Positions 1 through 8,490 of a stretch of 64,000 bases of DNA are shown piece by piece (the stretch's first letter is position 1; each line of letters starts with the position of its first letter). A program made the translations under genes and the position numbers. The stretch is from Frateuria hangzhouensis (lineage in GTDB: Bacteria > Pseudomonadota > Gammaproteobacteria > Xanthomonadales > Rhodanobacteraceae). The notes under the pieces were generated by a model. That model was not told the origin of the DNA and made no database searches. It worked only from the letters and a program-made list of their open reading frames with translations. Location of the stretch: contig NZ_JAPMIU010000014.1 in NCBI RefSeq assembly GCF_026410505.1, positions 18,465 through 82,464 on the forward strand, read 5' to 3'.

Positions 1-422
1 AGATCGAGGTAGATCTTCTCGTCGCCGGGGCAGTAGAACGGCCCGACCGCGGTGGAAGCCAGTCCGCAGGCGGTGCGCACGCCACCGCTGAACAGGTCCA
101 GCGTGGGATCGGCGTACTGGCGCCCGCTGGCGGCGAAGATGTCGCCCCAGGTCTTCTCGGTCGAACCGAGGATCGCGCTGACGAAGTCGCGCTGTTGCGG
201 ATCGACCTGCGCCGGCTGGCCGGCCGGCACCGCCTGGCCGGGCTGGCCGCCCTGGTCGAGCAGCGCGGTGGGATCCTTGAAGAACACCCAGCCCAGGATC
301 GCCAGCACGATCAGGCCGCCGACGCCCAGCCCGCGGCCGCCGCCGAAGCGGAACCCGCCACCGCCGCCCCGGCCGCTGTCGATCTCGACGTTGCGACTGC
401 GCTCGCCCTTCTGCCAGTCCAT
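1..422 (-). CDS. Neutral zinc metallopeptidase, YpfJ type (partial)
   Basis: The visible 140 residues are the N-terminal part of a YpfJ/KPN_02809-type protein (Zn_peptidase family). The start ATG is the complement of 420-422 and gives MDWQKGERSRNVE, a typical opening for this family. A glycine-rich cytoplasmic stretch is followed by one membrane helix (about residues 35-50, LIVLAILGWVFF), a Pro/Gln/Ala linker, and the beginning of the peptidase domain, including GPFYCPGDEKIYLD. The HExxH zinc site lies beyond the window edge, so activity cannot be judged. The protein is expected to be membrane anchored with the peptidase domain outside. It diverges from the MAPEG gene across a gap of about 120 bases. 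Confidence 0.88.
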   Translation of the reverse strand, partial: MDWQKGERSRNVEIDSGRGGGGGFRFGGGRGLGVGGLIVLAILGWVFFKDPTALLDQGGQPGQAVPAGQPAQVDPQQRDFVSAILGSTEKTWGDIFAASGRQYADPTLDLFSGGVRTACGLASTAVGPFYCPGDEKIYLD

Positions 423-541
423 GCCGTCCGCCTCGCCATGCGCCGCAGCGCGGTCGCGCGACCATACTCGCCGTCGCGTCTGGCGTGCGTGGACGTTGCC
501 GCTACAGTAGGCCACCGTTCAAGCGATCGCGAAGCCCACCG

Positions 542-937
542 ATGACACAACACCTGCCTGCCCTGGTCACCCTGCTTGCCGTCCTGCTGATGTTCGGCAC
601 TGCCTTCGCGGTGGGCCGGGCGCGCGGCCGCTACGGCATCCACGCCCCCGCGACCAGCGGCCATCCGGCGTTCGAGCGCGCCTTCCGCGTGCAGATGAAC
701 ACGCTCGAGGCCGCGCTGCTGTTCCTGCCCACGCTGTGGCTGGCCGCGGCCTACGGCTTTGCGTTCTGGGCGGGCATCGCCGGCCTGGCTTGGCTGGCCG
801 GGCGCATCTGGTACGCGCTGGCTTACTTGCGCGAAGCATCCCGGCGCGGTGCGGGTTTCGCGCTCGGCATGCTGGCCTGGGTGGCTACACTGCTGATGGC
901 AGTGCTCGGCCTGGGCCAGGCCATGCTGGCCGGCTGA
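542..937 (+). CDS. MAPEG family membrane protein
   Basis: 131 residues with three or four hydrophobic segments and the MAPEG pattern: a short cytoplasmic RARGRYGIHAP loop, then HPAFERAFRVQMNTLEAALLF, where the R-x-x-x-N-x-x-E core is the glutathione/lipid binding signature of the family. MAPEG proteins include microsomal glutathione transferases. Bacterial members of this size are mostly uncharacterised, so only family membership is claimed. I chose the ATG at 542, directly before the first hydrophobic segment, over the upstream start at 485, which would add arginine-rich sequence overlapping the promoter area of the divergent metallopeptidase gene. Confidence 0.85.
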   Translation: MTQHLPALVTLLAVLLMFGTAFAVGRARGRYGIHAPATSGHPAFERAFRVQMNTLEAALLFLPTLWLAAAYGFAFWAGIAGLAWLAGRIWYALAYLREASRRGAGFALGMLAWVATLLMAVLGLGQAMLAG

Positions 938-1035
938 CCCGACTTCCGGGGGATTGCGGCGCGCCCGGCCTGGCCGCTAGCGTGGGTGTTCGGGCCGCGC
1001 ACGTCCGCCCCTTCCAAGCAGATCCCGCACGGCCG

Positions 1036-1833
1036 ATGTCCTCCCGCTCCCTCCATCCCTCACTGCACGATACGCGGCTGCCCCACCTGGGCAGCGCCAT
1101 CGGGATGATCGTCCTTTATTTCGTCCTGCAGTTCGTGGCCAGCGGGCTGGTAGGGCTGGTGCTGGGCTTCGCGATGGGCGTCTCGGGCACGCCGGCCAGC
1201 GGCATGGCGGCGCGCATCCGGATGGTGCTGGCACAACCGGATGTCCACGCGCTGCTGGTGATCCTGACACTCCTGCTGGCCGCCAGCGCGACCCTGGTGC
1301 TGGTGCGGCGGCTGTGGCCGGCGGCCTGGTCGCATGGCGCCCCGCCGGGTTTGGGGCTGACCCGTCCCGGCCAGCCGATGTATTACCTGGCGGCGGTGTT
1401 GCTGGGGCTGGCCCTGCCGATCGCCGGCGGCTGGCTGACCCGGTGGGTCGCGCACGGCCACGAGGTGACCCAGGACGTCAAGCAGATCGGCAGCGCCGCC
1501 ACGCTGGCCCTGCGCATTCCGATGGCGCTGCTGGTGGTCAGCCTGGGACCGCTGGTGGAGGAACTGCTGTTCCGCGGAGCACTTCTTTCGGCCCTGTTGC
1601 GGCGTGTCGGCACCGGCTGGGCGATCGCCCTCAGCTCGCTGCTGTTCGCCTGCGTGCACCTGCCCGATCTCGGCTTCCTGTGGTACGCCGTGCCCAACCT
1701 GGCCCTGCTGGCCGCGGTCCTGGCCTGGCTGCGGCTGCGTTCCGGTTCGCTGTGGCCGGCCGTGGTCGCGCATGGCGTAAACAACCTGCTGGCGGTGGTG
1801 GCCTGGTTCGTCATGTCATCCGGCGCTGCCTGA
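1036..1833 (+). CDS. CPBP family intramembrane glutamic endopeptidase
   Basis: 265 residues with about seven or eight membrane segments. Motif 1 of the CPBP/Abi family is present as GPLVEELLFRG (Glu175-Glu176 and Arg180). Motif 2 is FACVHLPD, with the conserved His, and the last motif is VVAHGVNNLL, with His and Asn. These residues form the intramembrane active site of the Rce1-like glutamic proteases. Substrates of bacterial members are mostly unknown; some confer bacteriocin self-immunity, but nothing here points to a bacteriocin. The start at 1036 was taken because the longer frame from 736 merely reads through the MAPEG gene out of frame. Confidence 0.85.
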   Translation: MSSRSLHPSLHDTRLPHLGSAIGMIVLYFVLQFVASGLVGLVLGFAMGVSGTPASGMAARIRMVLAQPDVHALLVILTLLLAASATLVLVRRLWPAAWSHGAPPGLGLTRPGQPMYYLAAVLLGLALPIAGGWLTRWVAHGHEVTQDVKQIGSAATLALRIPMALLVVSLGPLVEELLFRGALLSALLRRVGTGWAIALSSLLFACVHLPDLGFLWYAVPNLALLAAVLAWLRLRSGSLWPAVVAHGVNNLLAVVAWFVMSSGAA

Positions 1834-1939
1834 AGAATCAGCGAAACCTGTCGCAACCAGGCGCATGGGTCCGTTGCAGGCCTACAAAGGCATGTCATAG
1901 ATTCGGACCTTCTCCGTTCCGTATCGAGCAGGACGCCCG

Positions 1940-2554
1940 ATGATGCGATTGCCCCGCCCCGCCCTCCGCACCTTGTTGCTCCTTCTCGCACTGACAGGAT
2001 GTCTATCCGCCATGGCACTTCCTGCAAAAACCTCGGCCTCGACGACGCACAGGCCGCCAAATCATTTTCCACTTAAGTTCAAGCAGCATAATTTTCGCGC
2101 CCATTGCTACAACACAATCGGCTGCGAGGTGATTTACGCCAACAACAACTTCACTCGACGTTATTACGGTGACAAGATCGCTCCACCGCCGTCCTCAACC
2201 GATTATCGGGACGCGTGGGGCTTGGCTGGTTATCTAGGAATACCTAATTTCCCACCGCCAGCTGAAGTGAAATGGAAGTCGCTCGATGGCATGGCCCATG
2301 AAGCCAAAGTCGATATCGGCGCCATCTTTAAAGACGAACTTATTCGTTATAACGTTCCTAACGACCAGATCGCTGAAGGCCTGTATCCCGGCCCGGGACC
2401 AGCAGGACCGCCAAGCATTTTTCTTGAGGTGAACGATCGCACGATAAGCGTTTTCATGAAAGCAATCATTCCCACGAAAAAAGAACAAATACCTGGTAAT
2501 AAGTACAGCAATTTCAGGGACGATTTGATCTTGACTTGGACGCGAACGTACTAA
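1940..2554 (+). CDS. Putative lipoprotein, candidate immunity partner of the lipase
   Basis: 204 residues (203 if the second ATG at 1943 is used). A signal peptide with hydrophobic core LLLLLALTG ends in the lipobox LTGC, so it is predicted to be a lipoprotein. The mature part has an N-terminal Cys pair (HCYNTIGCEV) and a C-terminal half with KVDIGAIFKDELI and IFLEVNDRTISVF. No domain was recognised with certainty. It lies 21 bases upstream of the DUF2235 lipase gene on the same strand. Lipoproteins next to type VI Tle1 lipases often serve as periplasmic immunity proteins, so that role is inferred from position only. The gene is visibly AT-richer than its neighbours, with codons such as TTA, ATA and AAT, which suggests horizontal acquisition. 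Confidence 0.6.
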   Translation: MMRLPRPALRTLLLLLALTGCLSAMALPAKTSASTTHRPPNHFPLKFKQHNFRAHCYNTIGCEVIYANNNFTRRYYGDKIAPPPSSTDYRDAWGLAGYLGIPNFPPPAEVKWKSLDGMAHEAKVDIGAIFKDELIRYNVPNDQIAEGLYPGPGPAGPPSIFLEVNDRTISVFMKAIIPTKKEQIPGNKYSNFRDDLILTWTRTY

Positions 2555-2575
2555 CGACAGGAACTGGAGCCACGG

Positions 2576-4051
2576 ATGGGCAACGAGGACATCACCGACG
2601 GCCTTTTGAACGATGGCGTCTCATCTTATCCAGCCAGCGCTAGCGATATGTTGTTCTACCGGGATGCCAGTGCCTCGCTATCGCGCTTCAAGGCACCCAC
2701 TTTCCTTCGATCGAATGATCCGCACACACGCCTTTTTGTAGCGGCCTTCGACGGCACCGGCAATGACAAGTTCAAAGATCCGCTGCACGCCACCAATGTT
2801 GCCAAAATCGATGGCCAGATCGTTGACCTGCTTGATAATGGCCAGCAAAACATTAGCGTCGGCTACGTACCTGGTCCCGGCACGGAGGATCATGCGATCA
2901 GGCGTGTCTTTGATGGCGCCATCGGCTTTACCCATGGCGCGCGCGTCGAAGCGATGTATGCCCAATTCTTAGGTAAGGCCGCAGAATGGCTCCGCGAGGA
3001 TCCGAATGCCAAGATCAGTCTTGCCGATATTGGCTTCAGCCGAGGAGCGGAAGAAGCGGCGAGCTTCGCCCGATTGGTCCACGAACGCGGCATCCAGGAT
3101 CCGCTTGGCGCGATTTACAGCTACGACTCCCACGGCAACATCACCCACGTTGAGTACACCAAGCCTCCCCTGGTCGAACCCGGCAAGGTAGCCCAGGCCG
3201 TCGGGCTGTTCGACCCGGTAGGCACCGGCGCGCCGGTGAAAGACTACGACCGGCGGCTACCGCCGTCGGTGATCTCCGGCGTGCAGATCTTCGCCAAGGA
3301 CGAGCACCGCGGGTTGTTCAAGTCCGATCACATCATCGATCCAGGCCTGACGCCGGACGGCCGCTTCTTGGGCGTGCTGGTGCCAGGCGCGCATTCGGAC
3401 GTGGGTGGCGGTTACCTGCGCAACGGCCTGAGCATCCGCAGCGGCAACCTGATGGTTGATTACCTCAACGCACTGAGCGACCGCCCGTTCCTGGAAAAAT
3501 CGCCCGAGCCGACCGACCCCCGCCTCAACGTGGTGCACCGGTCCACCGAGGGCTTGTTTCTCTACCGGGTGTGGAACAAGGTCGACCGGCTGGAGCCGGG
3601 CGGCTATAACACGCTGGAGGCACCGACACACCATCACCACGGCTACCGCGTGGTCGGCGATCCCTACAACGCCCTGCCGCGCGACGAGGCGTTGATCCAG
3701 CAATTCGAATTCCAGCCGGTCGCCATCGGGCCGGTCCCGGAAGACGCTCGCGAAACGGGCCGACAGCCGACAACGGCCGATCAGGACGCCACGCAGCCGG
3801 CCCTGGCCGGCGACGTCAGCGGCAACTCGGTCGATGCCATGGTCGAGCGGCTATACCAGGCCGCCCTCAAGCGCGACGATAGCGCCATGGATGCCGTGGC
3901 GGGCGATTACCTGCGGTCGCCGCAAGGCGGCAACTGGTGGCGCGAGATCCAGCAGTACAGCCAGGCAACGGCGATGCCTTCGCTGGAACCCGTGCTTGCC
4001 GGCCAGGGCCCGATGCAGGAGGCTTCCGCGGCGGTGGCCATGCAGCGGTGA
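2576..4051 (+). CDS. DUF2235 alpha/beta hydrolase, Tle1-like phospholipase
   Basis: 491 residues. The DUF2235 hydrolase core runs from about residue 50 to 380. LFVAAFDGTGND lies near residue 54, the nucleophile elbow is GFSRGAEEA with Ser155, and LFDPVGT (Asp213) and PGAHSDVGGGY (His273) supply the likely acid and base of the Ser-Asp-His triad. The GFSRGA elbow is the hallmark of the Tle1 lipase family, many of which are type VI secretion effectors that attack membrane phospholipids. The C-terminal 110 residues are Gln/Asp/Ala-rich and lack a recognised domain. No signal peptide is seen, and no VgrG, PAAR or Hcp gene lies in the window, so secretion is unproven. The first third is AT-richer than the rest. 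Confidence 0.8.
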   Translation: MGNEDITDGLLNDGVSSYPASASDMLFYRDASASLSRFKAPTFLRSNDPHTRLFVAAFDGTGNDKFKDPLHATNVAKIDGQIVDLLDNGQQNISVGYVPGPGTEDHAIRRVFDGAIGFTHGARVEAMYAQFLGKAAEWLREDPNAKISLADIGFSRGAEEAASFARLVHERGIQDPLGAIYSYDSHGNITHVEYTKPPLVEPGKVAQAVGLFDPVGTGAPVKDYDRRLPPSVISGVQIFAKDEHRGLFKSDHIIDPGLTPDGRFLGVLVPGAHSDVGGGYLRNGLSIRSGNLMVDYLNALSDRPFLEKSPEPTDPRLNVVHRSTEGLFLYRVWNKVDRLEPGGYNTLEAPTHHHHGYRVVGDPYNALPRDEALIQQFEFQPVAIGPVPEDARETGRQPTTADQDATQPALAGDVSGNSVDAMVERLYQAALKRDDSAMDAVAGDYLRSPQGGNWWREIQQYSQATAMPSLEPVLAGQGPMQEASAAVAMQR

Positions 4052-4077
4052 CGGAAACACAGGCGAGAGAGAAGCCC

Positions 4078-4650
4078 ATGGACGGCGGTCACATCGACGA
4101 AGTGAAGCAAATGCTGGTCAAGCTCGCGGTCATCGCCGAGCAGCTTGACGCGCGCAGCCGGGGCGTCCTGCAGCGCATCGAAACCAATGCAACGGCGCTC
4201 GACCGCAGCGCGCAGCGCTGGACCGACGGCGCTGACGCCTTCTCGCGCAAAGTGCTGGAAGCCATCGGTTCGCAGGCGCGCGAAAGCATCGCGTCCGCGA
4301 CGCGGCAGGCACTGGGTCCAGCAGACACGCAACTGCGCCAGAGCGCGGACGCGGCGAAATGGGCGGCCAACGCCCTGGCCGAGCAGCGCAAGCTGCTCAC
4401 GCGCGCCCAGGGCTCGCTGCTGCGCAACGGCCTGCTCGCCTTGCTGGCAGGCACGGTGCTGGCCGTGGCAGGCAGCGGCTGGATCACCTGGCACAACATG
4501 CACCGCGCCGCGCTGGGGGATGACGTGCTGCAGGCGGTGCGCTCCGGCGCGCTCGTGCGCTGCCCGGACAGCCCGTCCCTGTGTGTCAGGATCGGCGCCC
4601 AGCCTCGTCGCAGTGGCGATCGCGGCCAGTACCTGGTGGTGCAGCCGTAA
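4078..4650 (+). CDS. Coiled-coil protein with one membrane helix, lipase-linked
   Basis: 190 residues. The N-terminal 115 residues look like an amphipathic helical coiled coil (EVKQMLVKLAVIAEQL onwards, rich in Ala, Gln, Glu and Arg). One membrane helix follows at about residues 122-140 (NGLLALLAGTVLAVAG), then a short C-terminal domain with two cysteines. I do not recognise the family. It follows the lipase gene at once. The ATG at 4078 has a purine-rich GAGAGAGAAG upstream. An alternative GTG at 4048 overlaps the lipase stop (GTGA) and would add ten residues. Position suggests a role in the lipase module, such as an accessory or second immunity factor, but that is inference. Confidence 0.6.
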   Translation: MDGGHIDEVKQMLVKLAVIAEQLDARSRGVLQRIETNATALDRSAQRWTDGADAFSRKVLEAIGSQARESIASATRQALGPADTQLRQSADAAKWAANALAEQRKLLTRAQGSLLRNGLLALLAGTVLAVAGSGWITWHNMHRAALGDDVLQAVRSGALVRCPDSPSLCVRIGAQPRRSGDRGQYLVVQP

Positions 4651-4657
4651 GCGCCCC

Positions 4658-5230
4658 CTAGTCCGGTAGGATGCCGAACCCGCGCAGCAGTCGCGCGGTC
4701 TCGAACAGCGGCAGTCCCATCACGCCGGAATAGCTGCCCTCCAGGCGCTCGACCAGCACCGCGCCGCGTCCCTGGATTGCATAGGCGCCAGCCTTGCCGA
4801 ACGGCTCGCCCGTGGCGACATAGGCGGCGATCGTCGCCTCGTCCAGGGCGGCGAAGCGCACGCTGGAGAGGCAAAGCTCGTGGCGTGCCTGCCCCGCGCT
4901 CACGCCCCACACCGCCGACACGACCGCGTGCGTACGACCCGCAAGCCGCCGCAGCATGTCCGCGGCCTGCCGTGCGTCCGCCGGCTTGCCGAACACCTCG
5001 CCGTCCAGTACCACTTCGGTGTCCGAGCCGAGCACGATCGCAGCGGAGACATCCGCCAGCCCGGCCAGTCCCGCCTGCGCTTTGTCGCGCGCGACACGGC
5101 TGACGTAATCCTCGGGCGACTCGCCCGCTTCGCGCACTTCGGGCACGTCCACGTCCAGCGCTTCATAGGACACGCCGAGTTGCCGCAACAGTTCGCGGCG
5201 ACGGGGAGACTGGGAGGCGAGATAGAGCAT
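4658..5230 (-). CDS. maf: Maf family nucleotide pyrophosphatase
   Basis: 190 residues, the normal Maf length. [15 protein letters not shown] carries the S-x-S-P-R-R phosphate-binding signature. [10 protein letters not shown] gives the catalytic aspartate region, followed by GKPAD and GAYAIQGRG. Maf enzymes hydrolyse non-canonical or modified nucleoside triphosphates, such as dTTP, UTP and methylated bases (YhdE/YceF groups). The start at 5230 gives the canonical N-terminus; the longer frame from 5296 would add a non-homologous leader. It is convergent with the coiled-coil gene: the two stops are only about 8 bases apart. Confidence 0.92.
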   Translation of the reverse strand: MLYLASQSPRRRELLRQLGVSYEALDVDVPEVREAGESPEDYVSRVARDKAQAGLAGLADVSAAIVLGSDTEVVLDGEVFGKPADARQAADMLRRLAGRTHAVVSAVWGVSAGQARHELCLSSVRFAALDEATIAAYVATGEPFGKAGAYAIQGRGAVLVERLEGSYSGVMGLPLFETARLLRGFGILPD

Positions 5231-5308
5231 GGCGGACCGGTCGGCCAAGGGAGTCAGGATCAAGGGCCGGGAGTGCGCCTCGACGCAACCGGCCATAAAG
5301 ACGTGCCG

Positions 5309-5758
5309 CTAGAGCGTGAGCGCGTACTCGCAGAACTGGCGGTCGCGCTGCCAGCCCAGCGCTTCGTAGAGCGCCTGCGCCGGCCCGTTATCCAGCGCGG
5401 TAGACAGCGACAGGCTGGCCGCGCCGAGCGCGCGGGCATGCGCGGCCGCCTCGCGCAACAGCGCCCCGGCCACACCCTGCCGCCGCGCCGAAGGCGCCAC
5501 GAACAGGTCGTTGAGCAGGTAACTGCGCACCATCCGCACCGACGAGAACACCGGGTAGAGCTGGGTAAAGCCCAGCCCGGCGCCCTGCCCGTCCAGCGCA
5601 AGCAGGATCACCGACTGGTGGTGCGCGAAGCGCGCCGCCAGGAAGCCGCGGGCGCCCTCCGCATCGGCGCGCTGGCCATAGAACTGCCGATAGCCGTCGA
5701 ACAGCGGCACCAGCACATCGAGGTCGTGGACGGTGGCTTGGCGGACATGGACGGGCAT
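5309..5758 (-). CDS. GNAT family N-acetyltransferase
   Basis: 149 residues of the GNAT fold. Motif A with the acetyl-CoA pyrophosphate loop is VAPSARRQGVAGALLREA (about residues 88-105), matching the R/Q-x-x-G-x-G/A rule. The C-terminal part ALYEALGWQRD is the usual motif B. The N-terminal VRQATVHDLDVLVPLFDGY fits the family start. The acceptor substrate cannot be told from the sequence. The ATG at 5758 was preferred to 5833 because the family N-terminus begins there. It lies upstream of maf on the same strand, 78 bases apart, so co-transcription is possible. Confidence 0.85.
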   Translation of the reverse strand: MPVHVRQATVHDLDVLVPLFDGYRQFYGQRADAEGARGFLAARFAHHQSVILLALDGQGAGLGFTQLYPVFSSVRMVRSYLLNDLFVAPSARRQGVAGALLREAAAHARALGAASLSLSTALDNGPAQALYEALGWQRDRQFCEYALTL

Positions 5759-5918
5759 GGCGACTCCGGCAAAGGGAATGCGCCGAACGTAGCGATCCGC
5801 CGGCATCCGCACAAGCCTGCCGCCGCCAAACATGACGAGCCGCCTTCACGGCCGCTAGAGCGCGCCTTTCCGGTCCGGCGGCTAGCGTTCGGGCTCCACG
5901 CCTGCAACGGAGCCGTTC

Positions 5919-6473
5919 ATGAAGCTGCCATCAGTCCCGACCCCCGCCGCTCGCCGCCTGCTGCTCGGCCTTGGGCTCGCATGCGCTGCAATGGCCCCGC
6001 CGTCGCCCGCCGCGGAGACGCCAAGCACGTCGCACACGCTGAACAAGCAGGAACAGGCCTTCGTCGCCAAGGCCACCGCCGACAATTCGATGCAGATCAC
6101 CCTGGCCAAGGTCGCGCTGGACCGCTCCGCCAGCGCTCAGGTTCGCGCGTTGGCGCAACAGGTCATCGACGACCACGAGGCCTTGAACCGCAAGTTCACG
6201 GATTTCTCGGTCGCCCAGAAGGCCCGTGGCCAGGCCCACGGCACGCCGCCGGAAGATGTCACCGAGGACACCCTGCAACTGCAGCGGTTACAGGGCGAGG
6301 CGCTGGACCAGGCCTTCGCGGGCATGATGGTCAAGGAGCACCAGAAGATCATCCCGCTGTATGAACAGGCGGCCAGGGACGCCCACGATCCGGAGTTGCG
6401 CGGGATCGCGCGCGACGGACTGCCCATGCTCAGGGACCACCTGCAGGTTGCGCAGGCGATCACGGCCAAGTGA
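5919..6473 (+). CDS. DUF4142 exported protein
   Basis: 184 residues with a Sec-type signal peptide (RRLLLGLGLACAAMA, cleavage near residue 32). The mature protein is a four-helix, ferritin-like DUF4142 domain: FVAKATADNSMQITLAKVAL, then VRALAQQVIDDHEALNRKF and FAGMMVKEHQKIIPLYEQAA, with the conserved histidines DH, EH and RDH at the helix ends. The family is periplasmic and common in soil proteobacteria; its function is unknown. It diverges from the GNAT gene and stands alone before a 415-base gap. Confidence 0.85.
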   Translation: MKLPSVPTPAARRLLLGLGLACAAMAPPSPAAETPSTSHTLNKQEQAFVAKATADNSMQITLAKVALDRSASAQVRALAQQVIDDHEALNRKFTDFSVAQKARGQAHGTPPEDVTEDTLQLQRLQGEALDQAFAGMMVKEHQKIIPLYEQAARDAHDPELRGIARDGLPMLRDHLQVAQAITAK

Positions 6474-6580
6474 GGCGTTCGCCTCGCGGGGATCAGTTAT
6501 CGACGGCTCCGGCCGGACTGTTGCCGCGGACATGCGGTCCGTAAGGGAACCTCGAACAACTCCCTCTCGCGCGACGCTTT

Positions 6581-6658
6581 TGTAGGAGCCCACTTGTGGG
6601 CGATGCCCTTACGCCTGATTGCACCGGCAGAAGCATCGCCCACAAGTGGGCTCCCACA
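6581..6658. repeat. REP-type inverted repeat, family A, copy 1
   Basis: Two long arms, GTAGGAGCCCACTTGTGGGC and its near-complement ending at 6658, surround a loop containing CTTACGCCTGATTGCA. The same loop, arms and the 18 bases that follow recur at 31058-31153. It sits in the 415-base gap between the DUF4142 gene and the GMC oxidoreductase gene. A half-copy (GCAAGTGGGCTCTACAGG) lies near 6820. I see no gene in the rest of the gap. Confidence 0.9.
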
Positions 6659-6888
6659 GTGGGCGTCGGAAGCTTTCGTTTTTCGAGGGTTTCCGTAAAG
6701 AGCGCGCCCGTGCGCGTCCGGTCCCGTCCGGATGCCCCTACGGTCGCGCGCGTCCAGCCGCCGCCGGTCGTTGCAGGTGTCTTCGGGCGGGTGTGGCTTT
6801 CCGCTCGCCCGATAGCCCGCAAGTGGGCTCTACAGGTGCTCGGCACGGTGATCGGTCGGCGGACGGTGAGGCGGCGGCGATGCCGGGC

Positions 6889-8490
6889 TCAGTCGGGACC
6901 GGCCAATACGAAGGCTGCCGCCCTCTCGCCGATCATGGCCGAGGGCGCCTCGGTGTTTCCGCTCACGAGCGTGGGCATGATCGAAGCGTCGGCCACGCGC
7001 AGGCCCTGTACGCCGCGCACGCGCAACTGCGGGTCGACCACGGCACGCGCATCGGCACCCATGCGGCAGGTGCCGACCGGGTGATAGATGGTGTCGGCGT
7101 GCGCGCGGATCAGCGCGCGCAAACCCTCGTCGTCCTCCGCGCCGTTGCCGTGCAACGGCCGCCCGCGGTAGGGGGCCCATACCGGTGCGGCGAGGATGCG
7201 GCGCACGATGCGCGCGCCCTCGAGCAGCAGCTCCCGATCCTGCGGCGCGGCGAGGAAGTGCGGATCGATCAACGGCGCGCGGGCGATGTCGGCCGCGGCC
7301 AGGCGCACGCGGCCGCGGCTTTGCGGGCGCAACACGCAGACGTGCAGCGCGATGCCGGTGGACAGGTGCATGCGGCGGTTGTGGTCATCGACCATGCCGA
7401 CGCAGAAATGCAGTTGCAGGTCCGGCCGGTCCAGCGCCGGATCGCTCTTGATGAAACCGCCGGCCTCGGCGGCGTTGCTGGTCAGCAGGCCTTCGCCGCG
7501 CGCGCGGAACGCGCCGATGCTGCCGGCCACGCGCGCCACCGCCACCGGATGCAGGCCAAGCAGGCCCGCGGCGCGCATCCGTACGTTGGCGGCGTAGTCG
7601 ATGTGGTCCTGCAGGTGCTCGCCCACGTCCGGCGCGTCATGCACCACCGGGATGCCTAGTTCGCGCAAGTGCGCCGCCGGGCCAACGCCCGAGAGCATCA
7701 GCAACTGCGGCGAGCCGATCGCGCCGGCGCACAGGATCACCTCGCGCCGCGCCTGCAGCTGCCGCCCACCGATGATGACGCCGCACGCACGCTTCCCCTC
7801 GAACAGGATGCGCCGCACCGGCTGCCCGGCCAGCACGCGCAGGTTGGGCCGGGCCCCGCCATCGCCGAGGTAGGCGCTTCCGGCATCGACCCGGTGACCG
7901 TCGCGCTGGAACACCTGGTACAGGCCCACGCCCTCTTGGCGAGGGCCGTTGAAGTCGTCGTTGGGCCGATAGCCGCACTGCACCGCCGCATCGACGAAGA
8001 CGCGGCTGAGCGGACTGGGCGAGCGCAGGTCGCTCACCGGCAGCGGCCCGCCGACCCCGTGCCAGTCGTCGGCCCCGCGCTGGTTGTCTTCGATGCGGCG
8101 GAACAGCGGCAACACCTCGCGCCAACTCCAGCCCGCGCAACCGAGCGCTGCCCAGCCGTCGTAATCCTGGGGCTGGCCGCGGGTACAGATCATCGCGTTG
8201 ATCAGGCTGCTGCCACCCACGCCGCGGCCGCGGGGCACGTAGCCGCGACGGCCATCCAGTTGCTCTTGCGGTACGGTCTGGTAGGCGTAGTTGTGACGGT
8301 TGCGGAACGGCACCAGCGCGGCGATGCCCAGCGGCACCCGGCTGAGCCAGGAGGGCGTGGCCGGCCCCGTTTCCACGAGGCACACTGACGGCCGCTCCGG
8401 CGCATCGGCCAGCCGCGCCGCCACCGCGCAGCCGGCCGGGCCGGCACCGATCACGATGTAATCGGCCGCTTCCGCGTCGGCCAAGCTCAA
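6889..8490 (-). CDS. GMC family FAD-dependent oxidoreductase
   Basis: 533 residues, usual GMC length. The FAD dinucleotide-binding loop is [18 protein letters not shown] at residue 10. GMC signature 1 is [17 protein letters not shown], signature 2 is [16 protein letters not shown], and the C-terminal catalytic region is [11 protein letters not shown] with the active-site His, then [16 protein letters not shown]. These enzymes oxidise alcohols or choline; the choline dehydrogenase group is the closest general match, but the substrate is not fixed by sequence. The only start that fits the family is TTG at 8488-8490. It overlaps the TGA of the interrupted AsmA frame (TTGA), which suggests translational coupling. 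Confidence 0.9.
   Translation of the reverse strand: MSLADAEAADYIVIGAGPAGCAVAARLADAPERPSVCLVETGPATPSWLSRVPLGIAALVPFRNRHNYAYQTVPQEQLDGRRGYVPRGRGVGGSSLINAMICTRGQPQDYDGWAALGCAGWSWREVLPLFRRIEDNQRGADDWHGVGGPLPVSDLRSPSPLSRVFVDAAVQCGYRPNDDFNGPRQEGVGLYQVFQRDGHRVDAGSAYLGDGGARPNLRVLAGQPVRRILFEGKRACGVIIGGRQLQARREVILCAGAIGSPQLLMLSGVGPAAHLRELGIPVVHDAPDVGEHLQDHIDYAANVRMRAAGLLGLHPVAVARVAGSIGAFRARGEGLLTSNAAEAGGFIKSDPALDRPDLQLHFCVGMVDDHNRRMHLSTGIALHVCVLRPQSRGRVRLAAADIARAPLIDPHFLAAPQDRELLLEGARIVRRILAAPVWAPYRGRPLHGNGAEDDEGLRALIRAHADTIYHPVGTCRMGADARAVVDPQLRVRGVQGLRVADASIMPTLVSGNTEAPSAMIGERAAAFVLAGPD

Noticed and set aside
2576..4051. Complete type VI secretion locus
   Set aside because: Only an effector-like lipase is seen; no Hcp, VgrG, PAAR or structural gene occurs in the window.
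4089..4910. Minus-strand frame overlapping the coiled-coil gene and maf
   Set aside because: No homology, low-complexity Arg/Ala composition, overlaps two supported genes.
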